Source of the DNA: Micromonospora chokoriensis
GTDB taxonomy: Bacteria > Actinomycetota > Actinomycetes > Mycobacteriales > Micromonosporaceae
Assembly: GCF_000718555.1 (NCBI RefSeq)
Contig: NZ_JOAN01000004.1
Coordinates: 245,903 to 309,902 of the forward strand
Direction of reading: 5' to 3'
DNA: 64,000 nucleotides
The translations under genes were made by a program, and so were the position numbers. This document shows, piece after piece, positions 51,129 to 59,864 of this stretch. The notes beneath the pieces were generated by a model. That model ran no database searches. It was not told the origin of the DNA and worked only from the letters and a program-made list of their open reading frames with translations. Each line of letters starts with the position of its first letter. Position 1 is the stretch's first letter.

Positions 51129-51820
51129 GCCGGCACCCGCTGCTGCCGTACGTCGGTGACGATCTGACCGTCGACGAGCCGGATCAGTCGGCTGGCGCGG
51201 GCGGCGACGTCCTCCTCGTGGGTGATCAGCAGGATGGTCCGGCCGGCGGCGTGCAGGTCGTCGAAGATGCCGAGGATGTCTTCGGTAGACCGGCTGTCGA
51301 GGTTGCCGGTCGGCTCGTCGGCCAGCACCAGGGCCGGCTCGGTGACCAGCGCCCGGGCCACCGCGACGCGCTGCTGCTGGCCACCGGAGAGCTGGTTGGG
51401 CTCGTGGTCGCCGCGCTTGGCGAGGCCGACCATGTCCAGCGCGTTGCGTGCCCGCCGGCGGCGCTCGCCTGCCTTGATTCCGGCGTACGCCAGGGGAAGC
51501 TCGACGTTGGCCACCGCGGACGTGCGGGGGATCAGGTTGAACGACTGGAAGACGAAGCCGATCCGGCGGTTGCGCACAAGTGCGAGTTGGCGATCGTTGA
51601 GCCGGCTCACGTCGACGCCGTCGAGCAGGTACTGACCTGCCGTCGGGATGTCGAGGCAGCCCAGGATGTTCATCAGGGTGGACTTGCCGGAGCCGGACGA
51701 ACCCATGATCGCCAGGTACTCGCCCCGTGCGACGCTCAGTGACACTCCGCGCAGCGCGTGGACGGTGGCGGCGCCCTGGCCGTACACCTTGGTGACGGTG
51801 CGTACGTCGAGGACGGTCAC
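51125..51820 (-). CDS. MacB-type ABC transporter ATP-binding protein
   Basis: This 231-residue ATPase has Walker [10 protein letters not shown], signature [15 protein letters not shown], Walker [14 protein letters not shown] and the H-loop ITHEEDVA. It energises the MacB permease, with which it overlaps by four bases, and overlaps the adaptor gene by another four. The valine-rich [15 protein letters not shown] start is usual for the LolD/MacB group. Confidence 0.96.
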   Translation of the reverse strand: MTVLDVRTVTKVYGQGAATVHALRGVSLSVARGEYLAIMGSSGSGKSTLMNILGCLDIPTAGQYLLDGVDVSRLNDRQLALVRNRRIGFVFQSFNLIPRTSAVANVELPLAYAGIKAGERRRRARNALDMVGLAKRGDHEPNQLSGGQQQRVAVARALVTEPALVLADEPTGNLDSRSTEDILGIFDDLHAAGRTILLITHEEDVAARASRLIRLVDGQIVTDVRQQRVPA

Positions 51821-53067
51821 CGGCCACCTCCGGGACGGCCGCCGCCGGGGACTCCGCCACCGCCGGGGAACCCTCCGCCGCCGGGGCCTGCCCCGCCGCC
51901 GGGGAAACCGCCGCCCGGCCGCGTCCCCTGGTTGGAGTCGCTCGGCATGGTGATCAGCACCTGCTCTCCGACGGCGAGCCCCGACTTGATCTCGGTCGTA
52001 CTGTCGCCCTTGAGGCCGACTTCCACCGAGCGGACGACCCGTTGGCCGTTGTCCAACACGGTGACGGTGTGGCGGTTGCCCGCGCTGGTGACGGCCGCCG
52101 AGTTGACGTAGACGACCATGTCGGCCTGACCGACAGTGACCGATACGTTGACGCTTTGACCAGCGCGTACTCCCTCGGGCAGGTCGTCGAGGGTGAACGT
52201 GACCCCGTAGGTCACGACGCTGTTCTCCGTCGTCGCGTTGGGGTCGATGGCGGCGAGCTTGGCCGTCGACCGTGCGCTGGGTAGCGCGTTCCAGGTGACG
52301 GTGCCGGTCTGGCCGGACTTGAGCTTCGTGGCGTCCGCCTCGGCGACCGAGGCAGCGACTTCCAGCCGGCTCAGGTTGGCGATTTCGATGAAACTCGCGG
52401 ACGACGACCCGGTCCCCGTGTCGCCGCTGCGGGCAGCGCCGCCCGGCGCGTTGCCACCGCTGCTCGAAGCGTTGCCGCCGCTGCTGGCGGTTCCGGAGGC
52501 CGACCCGCCGACCGTGCCGTTGACGGCGGTCACCGTGCCGGCCATCGGCGCCTTGAGCGTGGTGCCGGCGACGGCGTCCTCGGCCTCGTCGACGTTCAGT
52601 TTGGCCTCGTCGACCTGAGCCTCCGCCTCGGAGGTGTCGCTGTCGGCGTCCTGGGCTCGGTCGAGTGCGGCCTCGGCGGCGTCGAGGTTGCTCCGCGCGG
52701 CGGTGAGCTGTCGCTGCGAAGCCTTGTCGTCGACTGTCGCCAGGACCTGCCCCTTGGTCACCTTGTCGCCGACCTGCACCTTGATCGCGGTGACTGTGCC
52801 GGAGGTGCCGAACGTGGCACTCGCCGTCGAGGCGCTGCGTACGGTGCCCGAGGAGGAGACCGTCGCGGTGACCGTGCCCTGGGCTGCGGCGATTGTGCGG
52901 CTGCCGCCGGAGCCTGGCTCGGCGGCCTTCGCGGTGCTGAATGACGTGTACGCCCAGGTGGCCCCGCCGGCCACCGCCAAGGCGAGTACGAGGTTGACGA
53001 GCAGGGCTGGCGACGTCCGCAGTCGCGAGAACGACGGCCTACCCAGTCTCGGGAGGGTGTGGCGCAT
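51817..53067 (-). CDS. MacA/HlyD-type membrane-fusion (adaptor) protein
   Basis: This 416-residue protein has an N-terminal membrane helix, a biotinyl-lipoyl-like half (VSSSGTVRS...GTVTAIKVQVGDKVTKGQVLATVD), a coiled-coil hairpin (about 115-165) and beta-barrel/membrane-proximal domains. The C-terminus is a Gly/Pro-rich tail (GGGFPGGGAGPGGGGFPGGG). In a Gram-positive it would act as an extracytoplasmic partner of MacB. It overlaps the ATPase start by four bases and follows the kinase gene by 41. Confidence 0.9.
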   Translation of the reverse strand: MRHTLPRLGRPSFSRLRTSPALLVNLVLALAVAGGATWAYTSFSTAKAAEPGSGGSRTIAAAQGTVTATVSSSGTVRSASTASATFGTSGTVTAIKVQVGDKVTKGQVLATVDDKASQRQLTAARSNLDAAEAALDRAQDADSDTSEAEAQVDEAKLNVDEAEDAVAGTTLKAPMAGTVTAVNGTVGGSASGTASSGGNASSSGGNAPGGAARSGDTGTGSSSASFIEIANLSRLEVAASVAEADATKLKSGQTGTVTWNALPSARSTAKLAAIDPNATTENSVVTYGVTFTLDDLPEGVRAGQSVNVSVTVGQADMVVYVNSAAVTSAGNRHTVTVLDNGQRVVRSVEVGLKGDSTTEIKSGLAVGEQVLITMPSDSNQGTRPGGGFPGGGAGPGGGGFPGGGGVPGGGRPGGGR

Positions 53068-53108
53068 GCGCGACAGCTTGGCGGAGGCGGCTCGGAGTAA
53101 GCCCTGCG

Positions 53109-54605
53109 CTAGCTCAAAGCTGACTGGGAACCGGTCGGCAGCAGTACCCGGAACGAGGCTCCCTGGTCCGGGCTCGTCTCCAGCTCGACTCGGCCGCCGT
53201 GGCCGCTCACAATCGCCGCGACGATCGACAGGCCGAGCCCGGAGCCGCCATTGCTTCGCGCTCGGCTCGGATCGGCCCGGTAGAGCCGTTCGAAGACGCG
53301 TCCGGCGTGTTGCGGGGGTAGGCCCGGGCCGTCGTCGGCGACCTCGAGAACCGCGATCGGCGTACGACGTGGTGGCTCCTCGCCGACCATGGCGGCAATG
53401 TGTCGACGGGGCCGGTACGTCGCCAGCCGACCGACCCGAACGGTGATCTGCGCGTTCGGCGGCGTGTGTTGCAGCGCGTTGGCGACCAGATTCGTCGCGA
53501 CCTGGCGGAGACCATGCTCGTCGCCGAGCACCGTCACCGGATCGAAGGCGGACTGGTCGCCGCCGAAGTTGGCCAACTGGACCCGACGGTCGGGGCGGCG
53601 GGCGTGGGCGTCGCGGATCGTGTCGGCGGCGATCGCCAGCAGGTCGACCGGCCGCCGCTGCGGCTCTCGCTGGCGGTCCAGCCGGGCCAGTAGCAGCATG
53701 TCTTCAACCAACAGCCCCATCCGGGCGGCCTCCGACTCGATGCGGGACATCGTCTCGTCCAGCAGCCGCCCGGGCGGAGCGCCGCCGCGCCGGTACAGCT
53801 CGGCGAAGCCGCGGATCGAGGTGAGCGGGGTGCGCAGCTCGTGCGACGCGTCCGCGACGAACTGCCGGAGCCGCTGCTCGGATGCGGTCCTGGCGGCGAC
53901 TTCCGACTCGATCCGGTCGAGCATCGAGTTCAGTGCGATGCCCAGCCGGCCCGACTCGGTGTGCGGGTCGGCGTCGTCCACCCGGTGGGTCAGGTCGCCT
54001 GCGGTGATGGCGGTGGAGGTGCTCTCCATCCGGATCAGCGGGCGCAGGCCGATCCGGACTACCGCTGCGGCGACCAACGCGAGCAGGAACAACACCACGA
54101 TCATTACGACCAGGTCGATGGCGAGCAGCAAGTCTGCCGTGGCCTCGACCTGGCGAAGCGAGATGGCGGGGACGGCTAGACCACCGTCGGGTTGGGTGAC
54201 CACCGTGATCCGCCAACGGTCCCCACCATCGATGGATTCGACGGTGTACGGCCCGTCGTCGGCCTTGTCGCGTAATGCGGCGATCCCCTCCACCTCAGGT
54301 GGTGAGATCTCGTCGGGCGACGGGGACGGCAACTGGCGGCCAGTGGAGTCGAAGAACAGAACTGTGCGGTACAGGTCGAAGCGGCCACGGGGAAACGGAT
54401 TGTCGCCGGTCTGATCGGGCGGCAACGGGCGGGCCGCGATGTGGCGCATCCCGGCGAGCTGGTTGTCGATCTGGTCGGTGAGGTATTGACGCAGCAGCAC
54501 GATGCCAGCCGCGTTGGAGACGACCAGGGCGACCGCGCTCAGCGCGGCCACGGCGACGACGAGGCGGGACCGTAGCGTCCAGTGCCGCCACCTGGCCATT
54601 CTCAT
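53109..54605 (-). CDS. Sensor histidine kinase
   Basis: This 498-residue kinase has two membrane helices, a sensor loop of about 120 residues, HAMP, the DHp motif DASHELRTPLTSIRGFAELY, and HATPase_c with LVANALQHTPP, DDGPGLPP and GGSGLGLSIVAAIV. ATG at 54605 overlaps the response regulator stop by four bases. It belongs to the operon of two adaptors and MacAB, so it probably senses envelope stress or the efflux substrate. Confidence 0.95.
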   Translation of the reverse strand: MRMARWRHWTLRSRLVVAVAALSAVALVVSNAAGIVLLRQYLTDQIDNQLAGMRHIAARPLPPDQTGDNPFPRGRFDLYRTVLFFDSTGRQLPSPSPDEISPPEVEGIAALRDKADDGPYTVESIDGGDRWRITVVTQPDGGLAVPAISLRQVEATADLLLAIDLVVMIVVLFLLALVAAAVVRIGLRPLIRMESTSTAITAGDLTHRVDDADPHTESGRLGIALNSMLDRIESEVAARTASEQRLRQFVADASHELRTPLTSIRGFAELYRRGGAPPGRLLDETMSRIESEAARMGLLVEDMLLLARLDRQREPQRRPVDLLAIAADTIRDAHARRPDRRVQLANFGGDQSAFDPVTVLGDEHGLRQVATNLVANALQHTPPNAQITVRVGRLATYRPRRHIAAMVGEEPPRRTPIAVLEVADDGPGLPPQHAGRVFERLYRADPSRARSNGGSGLGLSIVAAIVSGHGGRVELETSPDQGASFRVLLPTGSQSALS

Positions 54606-55306
54606 TCCCCCGGGGGCCGGCGCAGCGCGTAACCCACACCCCGGACCGTGTGGATCAACGGCGGTTCCCAGCGGTCGATCTTCTTCCGGAGGTAGTAGAC
54701 GTACGACTCGACGATTCGACCGTCGCCACCGAAGTCGTAGTTCCAGACCCGGTCCAGGATCTGCGCCTTGCTCACCACCCGGCCCGCGTTGACCAGCAGA
54801 TAGCGGAGCAGGTTGAACTCGGTGGGCGACAGATCGACCAGCCGGCCGCCGCGGCGTACCTCGTGCGCCTCCTCGTCGAGCTCGACATCGGCGTAGCGCA
54901 GGATGGCGGTGTCGCCGTCTGGCTCGATGCGGCTGCGGCGCAGGATCGCCCGGATGCGGAGGACGACCTCCTCCAGACTGAACGGCTTGGTGACGTAGTC
55001 GTCGGCACCGACGGTCAGGCCGGAGATGCGGTCCTCGACGGCGTCGCGTGCGGTCAGGAACAGCACCGGCACGTGCGGCCCCGGCCCGGAGCGCAGGCGC
55101 TGCGCGACCTGGAAGCCGTCGAGGTCGGGCATCATCACGTCGAGCACCACCAGGTCGGGCTCGAAGTCGACTGCGGCTGCCAACGCCTCGTGTCCGCCGC
55201 CGGCGACACGCACCTCGAACTCGATGAGCCGCAGCGTCGCCGACAGCAGGGCACAGATATTGGGTTCGTCGTCGACGACGAGCACTCGGGTCAACCGTTC
55301 AGCCAC
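54602..55306 (-). CDS. OmpR-family response regulator
   Basis: This 234-residue regulator has receiver VVDDEPNI, Asp56 in VVLDVMMPDLDG, Lys in DYVTKPFSLEE, and a winged helix with DLSPTEFNLLRYLLVNAGRVVSKAQIL and VESYVYYLRKKID. Upstream adaptor and downstream kinase flank it. The GTG start is 29 bases after the adaptor stop. Confidence 0.96.
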   Translation of the reverse strand: MAERLTRVLVVDDEPNICALLSATLRLIEFEVRVAGGGHEALAAAVDFEPDLVVLDVMMPDLDGFQVAQRLRSGPGPHVPVLFLTARDAVEDRISGLTVGADDYVTKPFSLEEVVLRIRAILRRSRIEPDGDTAILRYADVELDEEAHEVRRGGRLVDLSPTEFNLLRYLLVNAGRVVSKAQILDRVWNYDFGGDGRIVESYVYYLRKKIDRWEPPLIHTVRGVGYALRRPPGE

Positions 55307-55335
55307 GTCATTCTTCTATCGGAGCTACCTCGGAG

Positions 55336-56670
55336 TCAGCTAGGACCAGCCTTTGCACCTGCTGTGACGATCTCGTCGCCTTCGATGAGCCCGCTGGTGA
55401 TCTCCGTGTACTGGTCGCCGCGCAGCCCGACGCCGACGGCGCGGACCTGGTTACCGGTGGCCGTCCTGACCACGACCGTGCCATCGGCGCGTACCGCTGC
55501 CGACGGTGCCCGCAACACGCCGGCGATCTCGCCGGTCCGCACCCGGACGTTCGCGCTCTGACCCACGAGAAGCTCCGCCGGGACCTCCTCGAAAGCGAGT
55601 ACGACGCCATAGCGCACCAGGTTCCCATCGGCGATGCCCACCGGGTCGATCCGCACGACCCGGGCGGCGAACTCCTCGTTCGGCCGATTGGCGAGCGTGA
55701 CCGTCGCGTTCTGACCCAACTCCAGACGGCCCGCGTACGCCTCCGGAACATCAGCCGCCACCTGCATGCCCGCCACGTCGGAGAGGGTGACGAAGGTGCC
55801 TCCGGTGCCGACGTCGGCACCCACCGCGCCGGCCACCGTGAGCACCTTTCCGCCGATCGGCGCCTTGATCTTGGTGCCAGCAAGCTGGTCCTCCGCCTCG
55901 GCCAACGCGACCTCGGCACTTGTCACCCGCTGCTGCGCGGCTAACACAGGATCTCCGGCCCGCTGACCGGAACACCCGGCATCCCCGCCGCCGCCGGGCA
56001 GCTGACCGCCCGGTGCCTGACCGCCGCCTGGGTTCTGACCGCCGGGCGCCTGGCCACCGCCCGGGTTCTGGCCGCCGCCGGAGCGCGGCGGCTGGCTCGC
56101 GGGCGGTTGAACCGATCGCGTCGGCGTCGGCGATGGTTGGCCGCTCGGTGTCACCGACGGCGTCACCGAGGGCGACGGGGACGTGGAAGGCGACGGCGTC
56201 GCGCTGCCATTGACGATCAGAACAACCGGGACCGCCTGCCCGATTCGGGCGACGGGGCAGGTACCGGCCCTGGAGCCGGTCGTCTTCTCCGCCTCGTCGA
56301 GCGACCCCTCCGCGTCCTCAAGTGCCTGCCGCGTGTCCGCCACCCGTTCCTTGGCGTCGGTGGCGTCGATCTCGGCGAGCACCTGACCGGTCTTCACCTG
56401 ATCACCGGGGCGTACGTTGACCGCCGTCACTTTGCCGTTGGCGGCGAAGCCGAGCGTGCGGGTCTGCGCGGGCTCAAGCGATCCGGTCGTCGCGACAGCC
56501 GTGACGACCTCGCCCCGGTCGATCCGCGCGGTGCTGGTGTTGCCTGACCGGGCCGGCTCTCCCTGGTGCGACGTCCACACGACCGCCGCGACGCCGAGCA
56601 CGACCAGCGCGGCGAGACCGCACCCGGCGAGCCTGCCGTAGCCACGCCATCTTCTTCGGAGGAAGCCCAT
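55336..56670 (-). CDS. Second membrane-fusion adaptor with long Pro/Gly/Ser insert
   Basis: This 444-residue protein is HlyD/MacA-like: N-terminal helix, lipoyl-type VTAVNVRPGDQVKTGQVLAEID, then a hairpin broken by about 110 residues of low-complexity Ser/Pro/Thr and GGGQNPGGGQAPGG repeats, then the return helix and beta-barrel domains (DQLAGTKIKAPIGGKVLTV). No permease of its own lies beside it. It may partner with the MacB of the same operon. It is the first gene of the seven-gene series and is divergent from the Gly/Pro-rich lipoprotein gene. Confidence 0.85.
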   Translation of the reverse strand: MGFLRRRWRGYGRLAGCGLAALVVLGVAAVVWTSHQGEPARSGNTSTARIDRGEVVTAVATTGSLEPAQTRTLGFAANGKVTAVNVRPGDQVKTGQVLAEIDATDAKERVADTRQALEDAEGSLDEAEKTTGSRAGTCPVARIGQAVPVVLIVNGSATPSPSTSPSPSVTPSVTPSGQPSPTPTRSVQPPASQPPRSGGGQNPGGGQAPGGQNPGGGQAPGGQLPGGGGDAGCSGQRAGDPVLAAQQRVTSAEVALAEAEDQLAGTKIKAPIGGKVLTVAGAVGADVGTGGTFVTLSDVAGMQVAADVPEAYAGRLELGQNATVTLANRPNEEFAARVVRIDPVGIADGNLVRYGVVLAFEEVPAELLVGQSANVRVRTGEIAGVLRAPSAAVRADGTVVVRTATGNQVRAVGVGLRGDQYTEITSGLIEGDEIVTAGAKAGPS

Positions 56671-56853
56671 AAGCGGCGAGTATCGGTGGCTTACCTCGCA
56701 GATGGCTCAGCCGCAGCTCGGAGTTCCCTCAGAGTCGATTCGAAGGCTTCTTTGAGCTTGGTCTGACCTTGCCCGGAGGTAGTGGCGGTTGCATGGGCCG
56801 GTGTGCCGCGGCACGTTCCCCGACCCCGGCGGCACGATGAGGATGGAGGACCT

Positions 56854-57456
56854 GTGTCTCTGCGTACGCGACAGTCGACCCGCACGCGATGGACCCTGGC
56901 GTTGGCCGCCGGGTCGGCGGCGCTGCTCATGGTGGCCGGTTGCGGCTCGGATGGCGAGGGTGGGTCCAGCGACCCCGGCCAGGCCCCCACCGGTGCGCCG
57001 GAGGGGGCTTCGGCATATCTCGGCTGTCTGCGCGACCAGGGCATCGACATCTCGAACACGCTCCCTTCGGGGCGTCCCACCGGCTTCCCGTCCGGGCGTC
57101 CCAGTGGGTTCCCCTCCGGCGGCCCTGGCGGGTTCCCGTCCGGGCGTCCCAGTGGGTTCCCTTCCGGCGGGCCCGGCGGCGGACGGATGGATGGCTTCCG
57201 CCCCCAAGGGGTGGACGACGCGACCTGGCAGATGGCACAGGAGGCCTGCGCGTCACAGCGGCCCACCGGCGGTCCGGGAGGCAATGGCCCCGGCGGCCCG
57301 GGAGGCGGCAACCGTGAGGCCGATACCGCCTACCGCAACTGTCTCGCCGACCGAGGTGTCGATCTTCGGGCCAACCCGGCAACAACCGATCCCAAGGTCG
57401 CAGAGGCCGTGCAGGCGTGCGACGTGCTCCGCCCCAGCGCCACTGCCACGCCGTAG
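56854..57456 (+). CDS. Gly/Pro-rich lipoprotein
   Basis: This 200-residue protein has a signal with lipobox LLMVAGC. It then has a segment of tandem PSGRPSGFPSGGPGG-type repeats (about 70-115) and two Cys-containing motifs, AYLGCLRDQGIDI and YRNCLADRGVDL, suggesting two related small domains with disulphide or metal-binding Cys. GTG at 56854 has GGAGGA upstream. It sits between the adaptor operon and the VTC operon and probably belongs to the same envelope system. Confidence 0.78.
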   Translation: MSLRTRQSTRTRWTLALAAGSAALLMVAGCGSDGEGGSSDPGQAPTGAPEGASAYLGCLRDQGIDISNTLPSGRPTGFPSGRPSGFPSGGPGGFPSGRPSGFPSGGPGGGRMDGFRPQGVDDATWQMAQEACASQRPTGGPGGNGPGGPGGGNREADTAYRNCLADRGVDLRANPATTDPKVAEAVQACDVLRPSATATP

Positions 57457-57478
57457 GGCGAAAGTCGACGGAAGCAGC

Positions 57479-57513
57479 GGGCGGCGGTGTGCCTCCATCG
57501 CACACCGCCGCCC
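57479..57513. terminator. Hairpin between convergent genes
   Basis: A 14-bp perfect stem GGGCGGCGGTGTGC / GCACACCGCCGCCC with a seven-base loop separates the lipoprotein gene from the convergent CotH gene. Confidence 0.8.
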
Positions 57514-57547
57514 ACAGAGTTCTGCGTCTCGTCGCCCGACTACCGCG

Positions 57548-59185
57548 TCACCCGCTGGTGATGACGCTGTCGGTGGCGAGGTGCTCGGTGCGTTGCCGGA
57601 CGAGGGTCTTCAGTTGTTCGACGTCCGCAGCAGTCTTCTGCTGGTCGTACCCCGTGACCGTGGACAGGACCTTGGTGATGGTCTCGACGGCGTTCGACGC
57701 GGTGCCGTCCGCGTAGAACTTGCGATAGAGCTCGCGGTACGCGTTCTCGTACACCGGCTTGAAGGCGGCGCTGGCGAGGAAGCGTTCCTTGAGCTTGTTG
57801 CCGCCGAGGCCGTTCGGCCGACCCTGCGCACCGGCGGCGTCGCCACCCGGACGCGGCATGCCCTCCGGTGGCTGCATGCCCTCGGGCAGCTGCATGCCCT
57901 CCGGTAGCTGCATCCCCTCCGGTAGCTGCATCCCCTCGGGTAGGGCGCCTCCCCCCGGCGGGAAACGGCCGCCCATTCGACTTGGGTCGTGCGGGCCCTG
58001 GGTAGCGTCGCCGGTGAGGGTGAGGTTGTAGTCCCAGCCGACGACTGTGAACTTCTTGGTGCCCAGGTCGTACCACAGGTAGTAGTTGCGGCCGGGCCCG
58101 GCCATGTCGTCGAAGTTGAGCAGCAGGTTCTGCACGGCCAAGTAGCGGGCGAGGGCCTGCACGTCGACGTGGTCGTCCAGGTGGGCGTCGAAGTCCGCGT
58201 TGCTGCTGGTGTTGACCCACCTGATCAGGTTGATGACGGGCTGGAGGTCCTGGCTGCCCTTCATCGTGATCTGCTTGAAGTCGTCGGCGTAGCTGGTCGG
58301 GTCGTCGCCCTGGTCGGTGAACTGCCCGGTGGCCAAGCTCTTGTACAGCACACCATCGCCGCCCAGCGTGTCGGCGAAGCCGTCGTCCGGGTGCTCGACG
58401 ATGAGACGGGCGGTGGTGGGCCGGTCGTTGACGGTGAAACTGGAGTACGCGTACCGCTGGGCGGGCTCGGCGGCGGCGGCCAACACGTGTAGCGACACCG
58501 CCTCGTTGAGGACCGTGGAGCCGCCACCCATGCCGGCGACCCGCACGGCGACCTCGCGGTGGCCCTGATAGCGGCGGCCCTCGACGAACTCGTCGAAGCG
58601 GATCAGCCACGGCAGGCTCTCCGGCTCCTCGGCCTTCAGCGACGCCCGGGCGAACCCGCCCGGCCCCGCGCCGCCCCGCGCCATGCCTTCCGGCGCACCC
58701 GCTGGCACACCACCTGCGGGACCACCAGGACCGAATCCCCGCTGCCGGGCTTCGCCGTTACGGGTCAGCCCGGCGAGGGTGGAGTTGCCCTTCAACCGGA
58801 TACCGACGCTGGGAATGCGCGTGCCGTCGACCGTCAGGTCGGCCTCAAGGAAGCTCTTCTCGTTGTCCTCCCAGAATTCGTCGAGCAGCCGCTGGTAGCC
58901 CTCGTCGTGGAAGGTCACCGTGATCCGGTGCGCCACGGTGGCGTCGAACAGGTCCGTCGTCCCGGCGATGTTCTGGGTGACCTGATCCGCGGAGGTGGCG
59001 CTGCTGGTCACCAGGGGCGTGACCCGCACGGTGCTGAACACCACCGCGCAGACGACGATGAACACCGCGCAGGCGGCAAGCAGCTTCCAGTAGTGGCGCA
59101 CCCGCACCGGAATCCGGTGCGCCAGCCGCCGCCGTACGGCAGCGGGCGGGGGTGCCGCCGACGGTGGTGATGGTGGTGCCATCAC
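57548..59185 (-). CDS. CotH kinase family protein
   Basis: This 545-residue protein has an N-terminal membrane helix (about 35-55) and an exported CotH domain. The domain carries VGIRLKGNSTLAG, the SLPWLIRFDEFVEGRRYQGH region, the NFDDMAGPGRNYYLWYD acidic motif and GWDYNLTL. CotH is an atypical protein kinase of the spore coat and wall. A low-complexity block of tandem LPEGMQ repeats sits near residue 405. It is the third gene of the VTC operon, overlapping the DUF4956 gene by four bases. Substrate is unknown. Confidence 0.88.
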   Translation of the reverse strand: MMAPPSPPSAAPPPAAVRRRLAHRIPVRVRHYWKLLAACAVFIVVCAVVFSTVRVTPLVTSSATSADQVTQNIAGTTDLFDATVAHRITVTFHDEGYQRLLDEFWEDNEKSFLEADLTVDGTRIPSVGIRLKGNSTLAGLTRNGEARQRGFGPGGPAGGVPAGAPEGMARGGAGPGGFARASLKAEEPESLPWLIRFDEFVEGRRYQGHREVAVRVAGMGGGSTVLNEAVSLHVLAAAAEPAQRYAYSSFTVNDRPTTARLIVEHPDDGFADTLGGDGVLYKSLATGQFTDQGDDPTSYADDFKQITMKGSQDLQPVINLIRWVNTSSNADFDAHLDDHVDVQALARYLAVQNLLLNFDDMAGPGRNYYLWYDLGTKKFTVVGWDYNLTLTGDATQGPHDPSRMGGRFPPGGGALPEGMQLPEGMQLPEGMQLPEGMQPPEGMPRPGGDAAGAQGRPNGLGGNKLKERFLASAAFKPVYENAYRELYRKFYADGTASNAVETITKVLSTVTGYDQQKTAADVEQLKTLVRQRTEHLATDSVITSG

Positions 59186-59859
59186 AGGTCCGTCTGGTCG
59201 TAGCCGGTCAGCACGGTCACCCGCTGCCCGCCGGTCCGCTCGCCGAGGGCCGCGATGAGGTCGCCAGGTCCGTGGCCCTTCTTGAGCCGGACGGTGTACA
59301 TCATCTCGGTCAGGGCGCCACCGCGGATCGACTCCATGCTGACCAGCTCGAACTCACTCGTGTGTGCGATGAGGATGTCCTGGATGTTCGCGGTGTAGTC
59401 GCCGTCCGGCGGAACCTGAACCTTCACCACCTGCCGCTGGATGCTGGAGGCGAACCAGTTGAATCGGTACATCACCAGGATGATGAGACTGATCGCCACG
59501 GCGGCGACGATCGCCAGGGTGTAGAACCTGGTGCCGGCGGCCATGCCGACACCCATCACCAGGAAGATGAAGCCGACGTCGCGGGTCTCCTTGATGGCGT
59601 TGCGGAACCGCACCACGGACAGCGCCCCGACGAGGGCGAACGCGCGGGCGATGTTCGACCCGACCACCAGCATGATCAGCGCGATGAGCATGCCGAGGAT
59701 GACGAGGGTCTGCACGTAGGACTGGCTGTAGGAGACGTTGCGGTGGGTGAATCGGTAGACCCAGCCGATCATGGCGCTGAGCACGAACGACAGCGACAGC
59801 GCGATCGCGATGTCGCCGACGCTGAACGTGCCGGACAGGTCCTGGACGTCGAATGGCAT
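59182..59859 (-). CDS. DUF4956 membrane protein
   Basis: This 225-residue protein has about three to four membrane helices and the conserved NIARAFALVGALSVVRFRNAIKETRDVGFIFLVMGVGMA segment of DUF4956. A C-terminal cytoplasmic domain (DILIAHTSEFELVSMESIRGGALTEMMYTV) follows. Family knowledge: DUF4956 genes are often found next to VTC-domain genes. Here it lies five bases after the VTC gene and overlaps CotH. It may be a channel or scaffold for the VTC enzyme. Confidence 0.9.
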   Translation of the reverse strand: MPFDVQDLSGTFSVGDIAIALSLSFVLSAMIGWVYRFTHRNVSYSQSYVQTLVILGMLIALIMLVVGSNIARAFALVGALSVVRFRNAIKETRDVGFIFLVMGVGMAAGTRFYTLAIVAAVAISLIILVMYRFNWFASSIQRQVVKVQVPPDGDYTANIQDILIAHTSEFELVSMESIRGGALTEMMYTVRLKKGHGPGDLIAALGERTGGQRVTVLTGYDQTDL

Positions 59860-59864
59860 GGGGG

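Noticed and set aside
57855..57945. Short tandem repeats suggestive of CRISPR
   Set aside because: The 18-base units are contiguous, in frame and encode LPEGMQ; there are no spacers or cas genes.
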